The notes under the pieces were generated by a model. That model did not search any database and was not told the origin of the DNA. It saw nothing but the letters and a program-made list of their open reading frames with translations. A DNA stretch of 64,000 nucleotides from Symbiodinium natans (taxonomy: Eukaryota; Sar; Dinophyceae; Suessiales; Symbiodiniaceae): the NCBI GenBank assembly GCA_905221605.1, contig CAJNDS010002241.1, forward strand, positions 312,501-376,500. Direction: 5' to 3'. How positions within the stretch are numbered: position 1 is the stretch's first letter; each line of letters starts with the position of its first letter. The translations under genes and the position numbers were made by a program. Shown one piece after another: positions 11,986 through 23,105 of this stretch.

Positions 11986-12093
11986 TTAGTAGCCCAGTAA
12001 CCATATTATAGTAAGGAAACATTGTTTTGGTTGGTTCCTGTAGAAGGGAACCCGGAACCAAAAAATGGGTAAAGGGTACCACTGGGTTACCAA
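11986..12093. mobile_element. Introner A
   Basis: Ends TTAGTAGCCCAGTAACC and GGTACCACTGGGTTACCAAG pair. The interior has GGTTGGTTCCTGTA and GGGAACCCGGAACC. It directly abuts a minus-strand exon (12102-12211). Confidence 0.75.
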
Positions 12094-12101
12094 GAAATGG
12101 C

Positions 12102-12211
12102 TCCCTTTTCAGAATCGGGTACGTAGTCTTCTGAGGAACCTGGGGACCCCTCACAAATGTAAAAGACACAGTGCGGAGAGAGCATCTTCTTGTCACGACA
12201 GCTTCGGGCAT
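12102..12211 (-). CDS. Possible 5' exon next to introner A
   Basis: ATG at 12211, MPEAVVTRRCSLRTVSFTF to TYPILKRE, then the family A end. Exact loss of the element would leave a stop soon after (KREPF then TAA). Unrecognised and basic. Confidence 0.4.
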
Positions 12212-12387
12212 GGGTATTTGGAGGTACTTAGGTGTGAGTCCTGAATCTCTTCGGGGGCTGGCTTAGGTTTGTGGTTTGTGGCAGCACGTAGAAAGCAATA
12301 AAAGGGCAGCTTAATGTACCGAATCCCAAAGGGGGGGGAGGGGGGGGGGGGGCTTTTCCATTGAGGGTGGCTAGGGTTTAAAGTTTA

Positions 12388-12427
12388 GCTTGGTAGCCCA
12401 GTAAAGGGTACCACTGGGCTACCAAGC
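12388..12427. mobile_element. Minimal introner A (two ends only)
   Basis: AGCTTGGTAGCCCAGT, seven bases, then the complementary ACCACTGGGCTACCAAGCT. Only the inverted ends remain; the interior is lost. It adjoins the stop codon of the open minus-strand segment 12427-12627. Confidence 0.7.
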
Positions 12428-12627
12428 TAGTGTTCAGGGCCAAGATCCTGTTTATCAACTGCCGGGCGCACAACCGTGGCCTTGATGCTGACCCGCACCG
12501 AGTTCACGGAAGGCTCCTTGGGGCAGTTCCAAAACCCGACTGAAGTTGCGCGAAGCCTTACTGCATCATCCGTGCACCCTAAACCCTTAACCCTGAAGGC
12601 CCTGAACCCCTCAAGCTCTGAGACCAT
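12427..12627 (-). CDS. Possible terminal exon antisense to the preceding model
   Basis: Open to a stop at the minimal A element; reads DDAVRLRATSVGFWNCPKEP to VDKQDLGPEH. It adjoins the plus-strand model end to end, so both can be real. Confidence 0.3.
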   Translation of the reverse strand: MVSELEGFRAFRVKGLGCTDDAVRLRATSVGFWNCPKEPSVNSVRVSIKATVVRPAVDKQDLGPEH

Positions 12628-12632
12628 GTGAG

Positions 12633-12908
12633 ACCTGAAGCGCGAATGGTGCTTTCGGACAGTACAGAACTTCCGATGCCAGATCGATGTACCCCAGACT
12701 CTTTCGTAAGCCTAAAACCCTGAAACCAAACCAATGCCTCTAAACCCCAAGCCCAGCATTTCCGAGCATCTATGAGGCACTTCTCGTTCTCGTCACGAGC
12801 GATCGTCAGCGGCTGCAGGACAACAGCAGCCGTGTCCTGCAGCCCAGCAGCAGGCAGTCACGACATCATGCGCATGCCCTAAACCGGCCACAAGGCCCAA
12901 ACCCCTGA
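12633..12908 (+). CDS. Two exons with a conventional short intron
   Basis: Exons 12633-12705 (LKREWCFRTVQNFRCQIDVP) and 12767-12908 (IYEALLVLVTSDRQRLQDN to a TGA after CAAGGCCCAAACCCC). The donor is TTTC|GTAAG and the acceptor CCGAG; the frame is kept. The 61-bp intron has no introner ends. Function unknown. Confidence 0.4.
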
Positions 12909-13462
12909 ATCCTTCACCCGGAAGTCCTAAGCCCCCAATCCCCTGAACTGGACAAACCCCCCCTCGGGTTTCTATATGGTGTGAGTGTACAGAGGGCCTA
13001 AGGCAGGCTTGATTCGAGCTGCTACGTTGTTTTGTTTTGTCTTGTGGTGTCTGGGGGCTTCAGATAAGTTTCGGGCTTCCGGAGTGTGGAGATCGGATCG
13101 GGTTTAGGGTTCAGTCGCTTGTTTGGCCTTGGGTGCTGAAGCACAGCTACGTGCCCTGGTAACAAAAAAGATACCCTTCTTGTGTCAACACGCCATATAT
13201 TGGAAACATGTCAAAGGGGACAAAAGGGCACCTTAAAGACTACATCCTTAACCCTAAACCTCGAGGTCTTCAAAATTGCCGACAGGCATCGGGGGATTTC
13301 AGGGCTGAGGCTTCCGAGCTCTTGACTCCCTGAAAGTCTCTGCCCGAAAAAACGGGGCGTGGGTTTAGGAGTCCCGGCCTTGTGTTAGCTTGGTTGCCCA
13401 GAAGCCTAGGACTAATTCCTAAACCTTAACCGCCCAAAAACCTTAAACTGCTCAGGGTTTAC

Positions 13463-13624
13463 CAGGTCCTTGAACTCGATCTCAGGCCTGTTCTGCCGCT
13501 CGACCACCTTTGGCGCAGCTGAGCTATGGGGCTCCGGTGCTGTTGCGGATGTCGCCGATTGATCTATAGGGTTTCACGCGTCTACCTTGAAGGCTTATTG
13601 TTGTTGTTTTCTCGTTGCCGTGAC
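13463..13624 (-). CDS. Two internal exons
   Basis: Exons 13586-13624 (HGNEKTTTISLQ) and 13463-13518 (APKVVERQNRPEIEFKDL). Acceptors TTAGCAG|G and GCTCAG|C, donors CAAG|GTAGA and CCTG|GTAAAC. GT-AG throughout, phase 1, 67-bp intron without introner ends. Family not recognised; the wording of the second exon is strongly protein-like. Confidence 0.5.
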
Positions 13625-13980
13625 CTGCTAACATACCCATCGGGTCCCCAACCCTCAGCCACACCTGAGCTCTACACCACTACATTCCGAAGCTCGCACA
13701 CAAACCCTGGAACCCTAAACCCTGCATCCTGGTCCCTTGAAGCCCTAAGCTCTGAACCGAACCCCTGAAGACCTGAAGCCTCTTCCCAGGTGTGCCCCAT
13801 CCTTGCCACCCTCGAGCATCAAGTAACAGAGTAGAACTGTACTGAAAGGTTGTAGCATACCATGGTTCTCGATCGCATACAACCCATTATCGGATTTCAC
13901 GGTGGGTCGTGGGGGAAAATCCTAAGTAGAGCGTCTTTAATTGTAGTTCTAGTACAGACCTACATCATATAGCTTGCACA

Positions 13981-14160
13981 CTACCACTCGCAGACTCGCA
14001 TGTTAAAATACATCATGTAGTATCTGCGTATACGGTCGTAAACAATTTGAGAAGTACATTCTAGGAATGGGCTGGACGCATGCCTCACCACTTTCCCACA
14101 GAAAGCTTGGAAATGCTTAGCATAACGAACTTGCTCCAGTAATTCGTTGGCATGCTGCAT
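13981..14160 (-). CDS. Unknown protein or last exon (about 59 aa)
   Basis: After a pyrimidine-rich GGTTTGGGTTCATGCAG, or from the ATG at 14160: HANELLEQVRYAKHFQAFCG to YYMMYFNMRVCEW, stop. Normal amino-acid mix with cysteine and aromatic residues; AT-rich codons. No family recognised. Confidence 0.45.
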   Translation of the reverse strand: MQHANELLEQVRYAKHFQAFCGKVVRHASSPFLECTSQIVYDRIRRYYMMYFNMRVCEW

Positions 14161-15179
14161 GAACCCAAACCAAAAAATCCCTGGCCACGTCACCCCGTTG
14201 ATGCTAAGGTCAGTTGAGAACTCGAGGATCGTAGGAGTTCAGGGTCGGGAACCGAGTTGCGTAGAGATTCTTCTTCTGGAAACCCTCTACCCTAAACCCG
14301 AAAGCCTGAAAAACCGCAAGATTGCCTGGGAAGGGTAGTTTTGCACACAGAGCGCCGCATTCAGCGTGTGCCGGATGACCTCGGCATGAAAGGGGAAGGC
14401 TGCCCATTGTTTAGGGGTTTAGGGTTTAAAGTTTATTGGGTTTAGGCAGGGTTCTAGGGTTGTGCTGGAGATCGTAAAACAATAGGTGCATGAGTGTACA
14501 TGAAACCCAGAGAAACAAACTGATTGTGGCCAACATCTGTGGCTTCCTTCAAACAGAGGGTTTAGGCGGGTTTAGGGTGTAGGGTTTAGGGTTCAGGGTT
14601 TAGGATTCAGGGTGCAGCGTTTATGGTTTAGGGTTTAGGGTGTAGCAAGCTATTTGCAAGCTTATAAAAACCCCAAAACTTCACCAGGATGGCAAGTTAT
14701 TTGTGCAATCGGGATGGTTTAGGGTTTAGGGTTTAGGGTTTAGCGTTTAGGGTTTAGGGTTTAGGGTTTAGGGCTTAGGGTTGAGAATCTTCTTGCGGGA
14801 CAAGCTCTCCAAACAACAGCCCGCAACGCAAGCCTCAAGGGCTCGAAGGCTAGAGCTTTGATTCTCTATGGATATTTCCGAAAATAAGGTTTAGGGTTTA
14901 GGGTTTAGGGTTTCGGGTTTGGGGTTTGGGGTTTAGGGCTTAGGGTTTAGGGGGGGGGGGGGGGGTCCTCGCAGTATACGCCAAATACACAAGAAGCCCC
15001 TTGAAGGGAACCCCAAGAAGGGCACTCAAGACGGAAACGCCGAGTAGGGTCACTTGCGGGGGTTTGGATTTCGGTACCTTGCAGCGGGGACCCCAAACCC
15101 AAAACCCTATGTCATTGTAGGGTTTAGGGTATAGGTTCAGGCGTTAGGGTTTAGGGGTCTAGCGGTTTAGGGCTTAGGG

Positions 15180-15298
15180 GCCTAAACCCTAAACTTCATA
15201 GACCCTAAACCCTAAACCCAAAACCCAAACCCTAAACCCTAAACCCTAAACCCTAAACCCTAAACCCTAAACCCTAAACCCTAAACCCTAAACCCTAA
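15180..15298. repeat. C-strand telomeric array
   Basis: Mixed, then about eleven perfect units. Confidence 0.9.
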
Positions 15299-15599
15299 GG
15301 CAGCTCAGGGGCCTCCAGATACGGAGCTAACGTGTGAGCCATCGGCGCAGGAAGGCTCTGGCCCAATTTGGGCCCAGCAGACACACTACCTGGGACCCTC
15401 AACAGCTTTATGCGTTTTACCTGCAGTTTTATGCGGTTTACCTACAGTTTTATGCGTTTTACCTACTAGTTAGGGGTAGTGTTCTGCAGCGACGTTTCTG
15501 TTTGGCTTCATGGAGCTCCCAAGGGCTATTTGAGGGTCCGGGTTGCGATTTGCGAGATACGCCTGGATTTCACAGGTTGTGTGTGCCCTGGTACAAACA

Positions 15600-15795
15600 T
15601 GTCGCGAGCTGTGACTGATCGTTTGATGCAGCTTGTGAGAGGTAGAGCTGGTGGTTTAGGAACATCTGCTGTTGGAGGTGCGTGGCGTATGGGCAACATG
15701 TGGCGCTTTGGACAGTGTCTTCCATCTCTCACCTTTTCGCGTGTTGAGCCACGTGGTACTGGAGCTGTCAGATTTCGGGCGGTAAAAGGTGAGCC
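15600..15795 (+). CDS. Possible exon (MSRAVTDRLMQLVRG)
   Basis: Open frame ending at a good donor, AAAAG|GTGAGCC. Basic and glycine-rich (GRAGGLGTSAVGGAW). A 21-bp tandem triplet, TTTATGCGTTTTACCTGCAG, lies just upstream (15405-15470). Confidence 0.3.
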
Positions 15796-16565
15796 CCAAA
15801 CCCTAAACCCTAAACCCGAAACCCGAGACCCTAAACCCTACACCCCTCCACCCTAGACCAAAGTCCGAAGCCTGGGCTCCGTGTAAAATCTGCCATGATC
15901 TCAGCGCAATCCTCGAAACAACGCCCTCCACCGGTAACATCCTACAATCAGAAAAGGGTTTTGGGGTTCAGGGCTTAGGGTTTGTGATTTAGGGTTAGGG
16001 TTTGGGGTTAAGGGTTCTGGGCTTAGGATTTAGGTTCTAAAGCCTTGGTCTGGGGGGTTTCCGCAAGGTTTCCTTGCATGATGATTTCGAATATTTTTAG
16101 GCAGAGGGGAGGGTCCCACCCTCCAACCCCCCCCCCCCCCTCGGAGAAATATCCATATGCACCTTTCAGACCAGAACCCTGTCGGCCCTGAATCACGGAA
16201 CCAAGACTCAGTCGATGGGCGGTGGGGCCAGTTGCGCGCAACTTTCAACTCTGAGGGCATGATGTCACGACTCGGGTGTGGGGGAGGGGGCAATGACGAT
16301 TCACAGAGGTCTCTGTGATGGCCTGATGGCGGCAGGGAAGGCGCCCAAAGCCAGGCTCCCAACCCCCCGATCTGGTTTGCTGGCCGCTCGTCACTCACGC
16401 GCATACTCCCGAGCCACGGACTTCGCATGATTAGACACCAAGATAAGAAGCAGCCGCCCCGCACAGGTTTTTTCAGCCTCCGGACTCAAAATGCGCTCGC
16501 CAGCGATGTCTCTTTGTCCTTCGGGGCGAAATCCCTCAAAGGGCTTCAAGGGCTTACGGCCCATC

Positions 16566-16676
16566 CTAGTAGCCCAGTAACCATCTTATAAAAAGGGCAC
16601 CCTTTTGTTGGTTGGTTACTGTATCAGGGAACCCAGAACCAAAAAAAGGGTACAGGGTACCACTGGCCTACCAAGC
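16566..16676. mobile_element. Introner A
   Basis: TAGTAGCCCAGTAACC ... GGTACCACTGGCCTACCAAG, with AAAAAGGGCACCCTTTTGTT and GGTTGGTTACTGTA inside. The right side runs straight into CCCTAAA units. Confidence 0.75.
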
Positions 16677-17304
16677 ACCCTAAACCCTAAACCCTAAACC
16701 CTAAACCCCCAAAAAAGGGGAAAAGGGTAAAAAAGGGCTTTAAGGGCTTAGGGCCCATAATGAATGAGGGAATCGAGTCTGACTTCAAGCATGGGGGCCA
16801 AAAAAAGATTGACCTTACAATTCTGGTAGGATGATAGATACCCCAAAAAGGATAAAGGTTACCTAGGGCAAAAAATGAATACCCTAAACCCTAAACCCTA
16901 AACCCTAAACCCTAAACCCTAAACCCTAAACCCTAAACCTCAGCTACTAAGTTTCATCTAGAGTGCCATGAGTTGTGGAGTAGAGTCTTGGGAAGTACTG
17001 GGGGCCCTATAGCTCTGCAACCTGCTTTTCGCATCGAATCCCGAGGCCCTGTGGGGCATGGTGCGGGAGGGGGTTGGGGGGTGGGACGCCGTCGCCTTGG
17101 AGATTTCCTGCAGCCGATCGAAACAGCAGCTTCATTTTTACGGATAAGAGCATAGCACGCATGTGCGAAAAGTTGTTGAGGCAGCTGAAGGATGGGGGGC
17201 AAAACTAAACACAAAACGCAAAACACAAATGCCAGAATCCAAGCTGGGTCGAATAAGTGTCGGACTTTCTGAGCTGGCAAGATTCGAGGTGTCGGAATGA
17301 AGGA

Positions 17305-17448
17305 TTTTCATGGCCTTCCACTGGCAGGACGTCTACAAGTGCACAGGGTGCATCGCTACCAGGCATTCAAGACCAGGGCTTGTTATCAAGAAGCACCTGC
17401 CTTGGGCGGTCCAAGGATGCCACGGCCAACGCGGATGTCATGTTTTAT
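17305..17448 (+). CDS. Possible cysteine-rich exon
   Basis: One frame reads MAFHWQDVYKCTGCIATRHS to AVQGCHGQRGCHVLCVK with several C-x2-C pairs. Two other frames are also open, so the assignment is weak. Confidence 0.25.
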
Positions 17449-17789
17449 GTGTGAAACTTTTCAAATCCTAAGCTTGCAAACCTCCGGGTGCCTTTCAAAA
17501 AAAAGGAAACCCCGAACAAACCCCAAGAACCCCCCTACATGCCCCTATCCCTAAACCCTAAACTCTAAACCCTAAACCCTAAAGCCTTAACCCGAGAGTT
17601 CCTTAAACTTAAACTGACAACAGCACAGCGTGTCCGAGAGGTGGGACACGTCGTTGAAGCGCCCTTCCACCTTTCAATGCAACACACCCCAGGCCCAGAT
17701 GTGATCCAACAATGCTTTAGGGTCTGTCGGGTTCAGGGTTCAGGGTTTAGGGATTCGGGTTTAGGGTGTAGAAGGTAGCGGAAGAGGAC

Positions 17790-17806
17790 ATCCCCCCCCC
17801 CCCCCG

Positions 17807-17855
<49 letters not shown>

Positions 17856-17856
17856 C

Positions 17857-17908
<52 letters not shown>

Positions 17909-17976
17909 CCCCCCCCCCCCCCCGCTCCCCCCCCCCCCCCCCCCCCCCCCGCCCCCCCCCACCCCTCCCCCCCACG

Positions 17977-18021
<45 letters not shown>

Positions 18022-18070
18022 CCCCCCCCCCCCCCCGCCCCCCCCCGCCCCCGCTCCCCCCCCCCCCAAC
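17790..18070. repeat. Poly-C tract (about 280 bp)
   Basis: Almost pure C with scattered G, T and A. Glycine-rich minus-strand ORFs over it are artefacts. Confidence 0.9.
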
Positions 18071-18549
18071 CCGACGAACATACAAGAAATACAACCCTAA
18101 AACCAAACTTACTGCATCCTGGACCAGATCTCTAAAACCCATATACCGTGCCAACCCTGAACCCAACAAAAGGCTACCACCACTACCACCCCCACTCCCT
18201 GACCCAAAAAAAAACCAAACTCTAAACCCTAGCTTGCCGCCAACCCTCAACCCTAAACCCTAAACCCTAACCCCTAACCCCTAAACCCTATAAACCCTAT
18301 AAACCCTAAACCCTAAAGCCTAAAGAAAAGAAGCGTCAAAGCCCGCGGTGTGCGCCTTCCACGCGCCGCCTTCGCACACGAAGTGCGTCAGGCTCGTGTA
18401 TCCTACCTCAGTCGGTTGAGGGTTTAGGGTTTAGGGTTTAGGGTTGAGGGTTTAGGGTTTGGGGTGTAGGGTTTAGGTTTAGGGTTTAGGGTTTGGGGTT
18501 GAGGGGTTGAGGGGCTGAGGGGTTGAGGGGTCGAGGGTGTGGGGTTTAG

Positions 18550-18680
18550 AGTTTTGTGGAGAATATCAAGATGTTGAGAAGCAAGCAGACCGAAGACGTA
18601 CAAACTCAGCTAGACTTATCTCCTTACAAACATCCAGCTTGTTTACCTCTTTACAAGCTTTTGGGGTTCAGTTGCCTGAG
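18550..18680 (+). CDS. Possible exon using a telomeric acceptor
   Basis: Begins right after GGGGTTTAG: FCGEYQDVEKQADRRRTNSA to FGVQLPE, then GGTTTG. The acceptor is a TTTAGGG unit. A second open frame (MLRSKQTEDVQTQLDL) overlaps. Confidence 0.35.
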
Positions 18681-19088
18681 GGTTTGTTTGGAGTGTTTCT
18701 GGGTGGCTTCAAACCCTAAACCCGAAACTCCAAACCGAACCCCAAACCCTAAACCGAAGCCGTATTGGGGGTTTGCAGAGCTCAGGGCCTTGGTGGTATA
18801 AGCTATAAGGACCTTAGCGTCTGGGGTTTAGGGTTTATGGTTTGGGGTTTAGGGTTTAGGATGTTGGGTTTGGGGTTCAGGGTTTGGGGTTTGGGGTTTC
18901 AGGCTTAACGGTTGCGGCATTACTTGCCACGTCCTGCATCACTGCATCACGCTTCTACTGCCAGGCACCTCATCAGAACCCTGAATACAAATGTTGACAT
19001 TCCAAAACAGCCAGCACGGTAAAAGTGACCCGAAATTGCCTCAAGCACGCAGTCCCAGCAATGGTGAAACTTGGGAGGGGGGGTTTAG

Positions 19089-19290
19089 GGTGGAGGCTCC
19101 CAGCCATCGCCCTAGCCTGCATGATCCTGTTCTTGCCTTAGTTGCTGAGTTCATAAGCCCCCCAAAAAGCGTACACTTTCAGTTCTATAGGGGATTATGG
19201 TATCCCAAGAAGTGTAAAGTCTACTCATTCAGCTACCAAGTTGCGGAAGGTTTTCGGCTTGTTTTGGTCTCGGGCTTCAGGAAAACCAAG
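19089..19290 (+). CDS. Coding segment split by introner D
   Basis: Left part after TTTAG|G: VEAPSHRPSLHDPVL. Exact removal of D plus one TTGC gives AEGFRLVLVSGFRKTK, then a donor AAG|GTGGAG. A GC-AG splice instead gives a three-base-longer product in another frame, so the true junction is open. Confidence 0.35.
19135..19240. mobile_element. Introner D
   Basis: CTTAGTTGCTGAGTTCATAA ... ACTCATTCAGCTACCAAG; TTGC flanks both sides. The right half was found again in ankyrin intron 5. Confidence 0.65.
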
Positions 19291-19422
19291 GTGGAGGGCT
19301 GGGGGTTTAAGGAGAGGTTGCCATCGGGTTGAGGGTCTAAAGTCCCAAACCCCATGCAACCTTAGCCGAGTGGCGTAGTCATGCTGGCCAAAAGCCTTGG
19401 ACCAGAGGTTTGCGAAGAATTA

Positions 19423-19519
19423 GACCCTAAACCCTAAACCCTAAACCCTAAACCCTAAATCCTAAACCCTAAACCCTAAACCCTAAACCCTAAACCCTAA
19501 ACCCTAAACCCTAAACCCT
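19423..19519. repeat. C-strand telomeric array
   Basis: About 13 units, one CCTAAAT variant. Confidence 0.9.
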
Positions 19520-19544
19520 AGAGGTTGAGGGCTTAGGGTTGCAG

Positions 19545-19634
19545 CAAGAGCCTCGACTCCCCGACCCGCCTGTGAGCCTGACACGGAACGACCTCTGGAT
19601 CCCAGAAAGCCCAAAACGCCATCGGAAGCCCTAA
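19545..19634 (+). CDS. Possible terminal exon with telomeric stop
   Basis: After GGTTGCAG: QEPRLPDPPVSLTRNDLWIP to RHRKP; the stop TAA is part of the first CCCTAAA unit. Unrecognised. Confidence 0.4.
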   Translation, partial: QEPRLPDPPVSLTRNDLWIPESPKRHRKP

Positions 19635-20263
19635 ACCCTAAACTCTAAACCCTCGACCCTGGACCCTGAACCACAGGCCTCCCACCCCATGCTCTCAATC
19701 AAAAAAGGAGTCGATTCAAACGGGTTTAGGTTTAGGCCGGTTTAGGGTTTAGGGACTAAGGTTTAGGTTGGGATCCGATTGAAAGCCCGGAAGCCGCTGA
19801 TTCCGCTGCTTCTTCGGCCTTTAGCATTTAAGGGCCCATTTAAGGGTCTAGCTCCCAAAGTACGCCAAGAGTAAACATGGGTGCCGTTGGGTGTTTTTGT
19901 TTTGTCTTTTCAAGGGTCCATCAGAAGGGAACCGAACCCCTCCAAAATGACGATGGGAACTAGGGCTCACTGGGTACAGTAATGAAGGTTCAGGAGAGAT
20001 TGCGCAGCCGGAACACCAACCCTCGAAACCCTGTAATCACATAGACCTAAATCCTTGAACTCTACAAACTCTTGCTTACAACCCTACACCCTGAAGCCTG
20101 AGCCCCGAAGTATAACCCCAAACCTCCATGGGCCCTAAAACCTCCAGCTAAACCCTAGGCCTGAACTTCTCCAGGCCTCACACCCTAGTAACAACCCTAA
20201 ACCCTAAAGCCCTACCGTCCGAAGCCGTACAGTAAAGCCAAGAGCTGCTTGCTGTAAAGATAC

Positions 20264-20350
20264 CTCGGCAACGCCCAGGCAGGACGCGCCATGGCCCACG
20301 AAGAGGATCCGCCCGGTCAGCCGCTCCTCTGATCGAAGAACAATCAGGTT
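20264..20350 (-). CDS. Possible exon of a histidine-phosphatase-like protein
   Basis: NLIVLRSEERLTGRILFVGH, then GASCLGVAE, between CCGAAG| and GAG|GTATC. The ILFVGHGAS pattern resembles the second histidine strand of phosphoglycerate-mutase-like phosphatases; one exon is too little to be sure. Confidence 0.3.
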
Positions 20351-20497
20351 CTTCGGTAGAGGGTAGAAGGTACAGGGTAGTATGGGGTAGCATAGAGTAG
20401 CATAGGGTAGCATAGGGTAGTATAGGTAGCATAGGGTAGTCGGGTATTGCAGGGTAATATACTGTAGGGTTTGGGCTAACCCCCCCACAATTTCCTC

Positions 20498-20772
20498 GAC
20501 ATGAAGGCTGGGTCTGTACTGCGGCCCTTTTTTGGGGGCTTTCCCTTATCATGGTTAGGCTTGGCCCTTTAAACCCTCTGAAGAACCCCTCGTAGTTTAA
20601 CATTCAATAAACCGAAAAAAACTAACAATAATCCAAAGATCCTAGCAAGATGTCAGACTCCGTGTAGTCGAAAAGGTGTCCAAGTTAGAGCCATACTTGA
20701 GAACAACCCCCCCACATCACTGCAATGATGTCGATGGATACGGAGGACCCAAGTTGCATTTCACCAATGCTA
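20498..20772. repeat. Dispersed 260-bp repeat, copy 1
   Basis: Begins CTCGACATGAAGGCTGGGTC and ends CACCAATGCTACC; about 80 percent like 31596-31852, same orientation. Encloses a T/G run. No ORF or inverted ends seen. Confidence 0.7.
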
Positions 20773-21237
20773 CCTTGTGTTGGCAGGGCTACTCCAGACT
20801 GGGGCCCTTTTTGGCCAAAGACTTTCAGCCGCACAAAACCCAAACACTAAACTCTCCCAAAACCTGGCACCCTGAAGCCGTTTTATAATAAAACAAAATC
20901 GCCGAAGGTCTGATTTGAACACTAAACCTCTAAACTCCCGAACCACAAACCCACCCCAAACCCAAAACCCACAAAACCCTACCACAAAGCCCCTGAACGC
21001 TACACTCCTTGTAAGCCTGAAAGCCTACAAACCCTAAACCCTATAACTTACCCCCAGCACCCCCTACAAATCCCCCTAAACCGTTAAACCCCCTGAACCC
21101 TAAACCCCCCTATATCAACCGGAGGTAGGAGGTTCAGGGTTTGGGATTAGGGTTTAGGTTTTAGGGTTGTTCCCCAAACACTCTTTTTACGGACTCTTTT
21201 CCTAGGTGCTAGGTGTCTTGTGGGCCCAATGACCTTT

Positions 21238-21324
21238 GGTTTAGGGTTTAGGGTTTAGTGTTTAGGGTTTAGGGTTTAGGGTTTAGGGTTTAGGGTTTAG
21301 GGTTTAGGGTTTAGGGTTTAGGGT
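21238..21324. repeat. G-strand telomeric array
   Basis: Twelve units before the exon at 21367-21421; another array follows that exon. Confidence 0.9.
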
Positions 21325-21366
21325 CCCCTTCACCCTCCCCCTAATCGCGCGTGGGGCGGCCCGCAG

Positions 21367-21421
21367 CGCCAAAGCGGCCCTCGCAGCCCGGCTGGCCGCT
21401 TGCGAGTCGGAGAACCTGGAG
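21367..21421 (+). CDS. Possible small internal exon
   Basis: Between GCCCGCAG| and GAG|GTGTGTAAG: AKAALAARLAACESENLE, helix-forming. Telomeric arrays flank it on both sides as introns. Confidence 0.35.
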
Positions 21422-21453
21422 GTGTGTAAGGGTTTGCAGGAGTAGTTTGTAGG

Positions 21454-21605
21454 GTTTAGGGTTTAGGGTTTAGGGTTTAGGGTTTAGGGTTTAGGGTTTA
21501 GGGTTTAGGGTTTAGCCTGAAGCCTAAAGCCTAAAGCCTAAAGCCTGAAGCCTAAAGCCTAAAGCCTCAAGCCTAAAGCCTAAACCCTAAACCCTAAAGC
21601 CTAAA
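21454..21605. repeat. G-strand array turning into CCTAAAG variants
   Basis: Nine TTTAGGG units, then nine to ten GCCTAAA units on the other strand: a head-to-head junction with a homogenised variant. Confidence 0.85.
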
Positions 21606-22584
21606 CCCAAAGCAAAGCCCTCATGAAGCCGAAGGCTCTCAAGCCCCAAACCTCTAAAGATCTCACGCCCCTCATAAACCTAAAGCACCAAAAGCCCTAA
21701 ACGCCTAAAGCCCGAGACCCCTACAGGCTGACCTACAAACCCCTGAAGCCCCCCAGACCCCCCCCAAGCCCCAAATCCCCAAGGCATTATAAACCCCAAA
21801 AGACCTTACAGTTTAGGGTTTAAGGTTTTAGGTAAATCATCCTAAATCTACGTGCAGCGACATGGTCCCTTTGTGGGGAACCCCTTTTATACCCCTATAA
21901 AACTCTAAAATCCCAAAGGCCCATACTTGATTCAAAACCCTTTAAAGATCGGTAAGGGACCCATATTCGGGACAACATAACTACCCGTAGACTAGAGCCC
22001 TAAACCCCCAAACCCTAGACCCACCGATGGGCCAAGGCTCTCCGCGCGGAGTTGCGAGCGCGTCACCACAGGTACATAGTCGGCGTCCACAGCCCTTGGT
22101 TAAGCCCTAGAAGCAGCATTCATTAAGCCGGCAACTCAAGCAAAAGTCGCTGCCTCTGCACCAAAGCCTTAATCGCAAGTCTGCAGGTCCCCTGCCTCTA
22201 CGAACCAGAGCTCGATCCTGCAATCTGGACTTCCCCTTTTACACGGCAAGCATACGGGTTTAGGGTTTAGGGTTCAGGGTTCATGAAGCTTGTTGCCAAT
22301 ACTCTCTCATCTTCTGTCGCCTACTTGCCCTTGTCTTGGCCTTTCCTTGCCTGTGATGAGTCTTGCATCTTCAATGACGCATTCCGACGACAGCCATTAA
22401 GCCATTCCTTGCTCCCAACCCTAAACCCTAAAACCCTAAACCCTAAACCCTAAACCCTAAACCTTAAACCCTAAACCCTAAACCCTAAACCGCGCAACAT
22501 CCGCAACCCGGAGCACAGCCCACTTCCAGCCCAAACCATCCCGACCCTGAACCACACCTAGATCTTTGCGGTTGAAAGGTTGGT

Positions 22585-22712
22585 TTAGGGTTTAGGGTTT
22601 AGGGTTTAGGGTTTAGGGTTTAGGGTTTAGGGTTTAGGGTTTAGGGTTTAGGGTTCAGGGTTCAGGGTTCAGGGTTCAGGGTTTAGGGTTTAGGGTTTAG
22701 GGTTTAGGGTTT
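22585..22712. repeat. G-strand telomeric array with TTCAGGG patch
   Basis: About 18 units; four consecutive TTCAGGG units in the middle. Confidence 0.9.
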
Positions 22713-22745
22713 ATCTTGAAACCGACTAGACGACATGATTGTCAG

Positions 22746-23105
22746 GTGGCGGGAACTGCTGCTTGAGCTCTGCTTGCTCGAGGAAGCCAGGAGGAAACAC
22801 CTTGCTGTCAACAAGATCCGGGGTTCAAAGCCTCCAAAGGCTTACAGGGTTCTGAAGGGAGGGAGTTCAAGAGGGGTATGTAACCCAAGGTTCTCCCAAC
22901 ACTCCCCAGTACTCCCTAAGACTCAATAAGTCGATAAGCTACCCTAAGATTCCCTAAGTACGTTACATAACGCAACATGAACCCGCCCTCCCTCAGGAAC
23001 CCTATAGAAGGCTTCATGCTTTGCTGCGAGAAGTGCCCAGTCTTTTGGAAACCTTTGGAACCTCAAGTTCTCTCGTGGCATGAAGGCAAACGCCACTTAC
23101 AACTG
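22746..23105 (+). CDS. Two-exon coding segment split by introner M
   Basis: Exons 22746-22839 (WRELLLELCLLEEARRKHL to KPPKA) and 23011-23105. A GC-AG splice removes the element plus one copy of the 7-bp repeat AAGGCTT and keeps the frame (SCFAARSAQSFGNLWNL to NATYNW), ending at a donor TG|GTACGG. In the second exon another frame reads like a zinc finger (CEKCPVF ... WHEGKRH), so the reading frame there is uncertain. The first exon is leucine- and charge-rich and may be helical. Function unknown. Confidence 0.45.
22844..23007 (+). mobile_element. Introner M
   Basis: 164 bp with inverted ends GGGTTCTGAAGGGAGGG / CCCTCCCTCAGGAACCC, flanked by AAGGCTT (22837-22843 and 23008-23014). The interior repeats TCCCTAAG-type motifs. 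A second copy at about 42576-42763 carries a TTTAGGG array. Confidence 0.7.

Noticed and set aside
13463-13530. tRNA-like string (minus strand GCCCCATAGCTCAG)
   Set aside because: The D-arm and T-arm do not pair and spacing is wrong; the segment is better explained as an exon with splice sites.
16030-16464. 144-codon minus-strand frame
   Set aside because: Composition is uneven, it crosses a poly-C run and has no recognisable domain or convincing splice sites.
17733-18250. Glycine-rich frames of up to 167 codons
   Set aside because: Translation of the poly-C tract.
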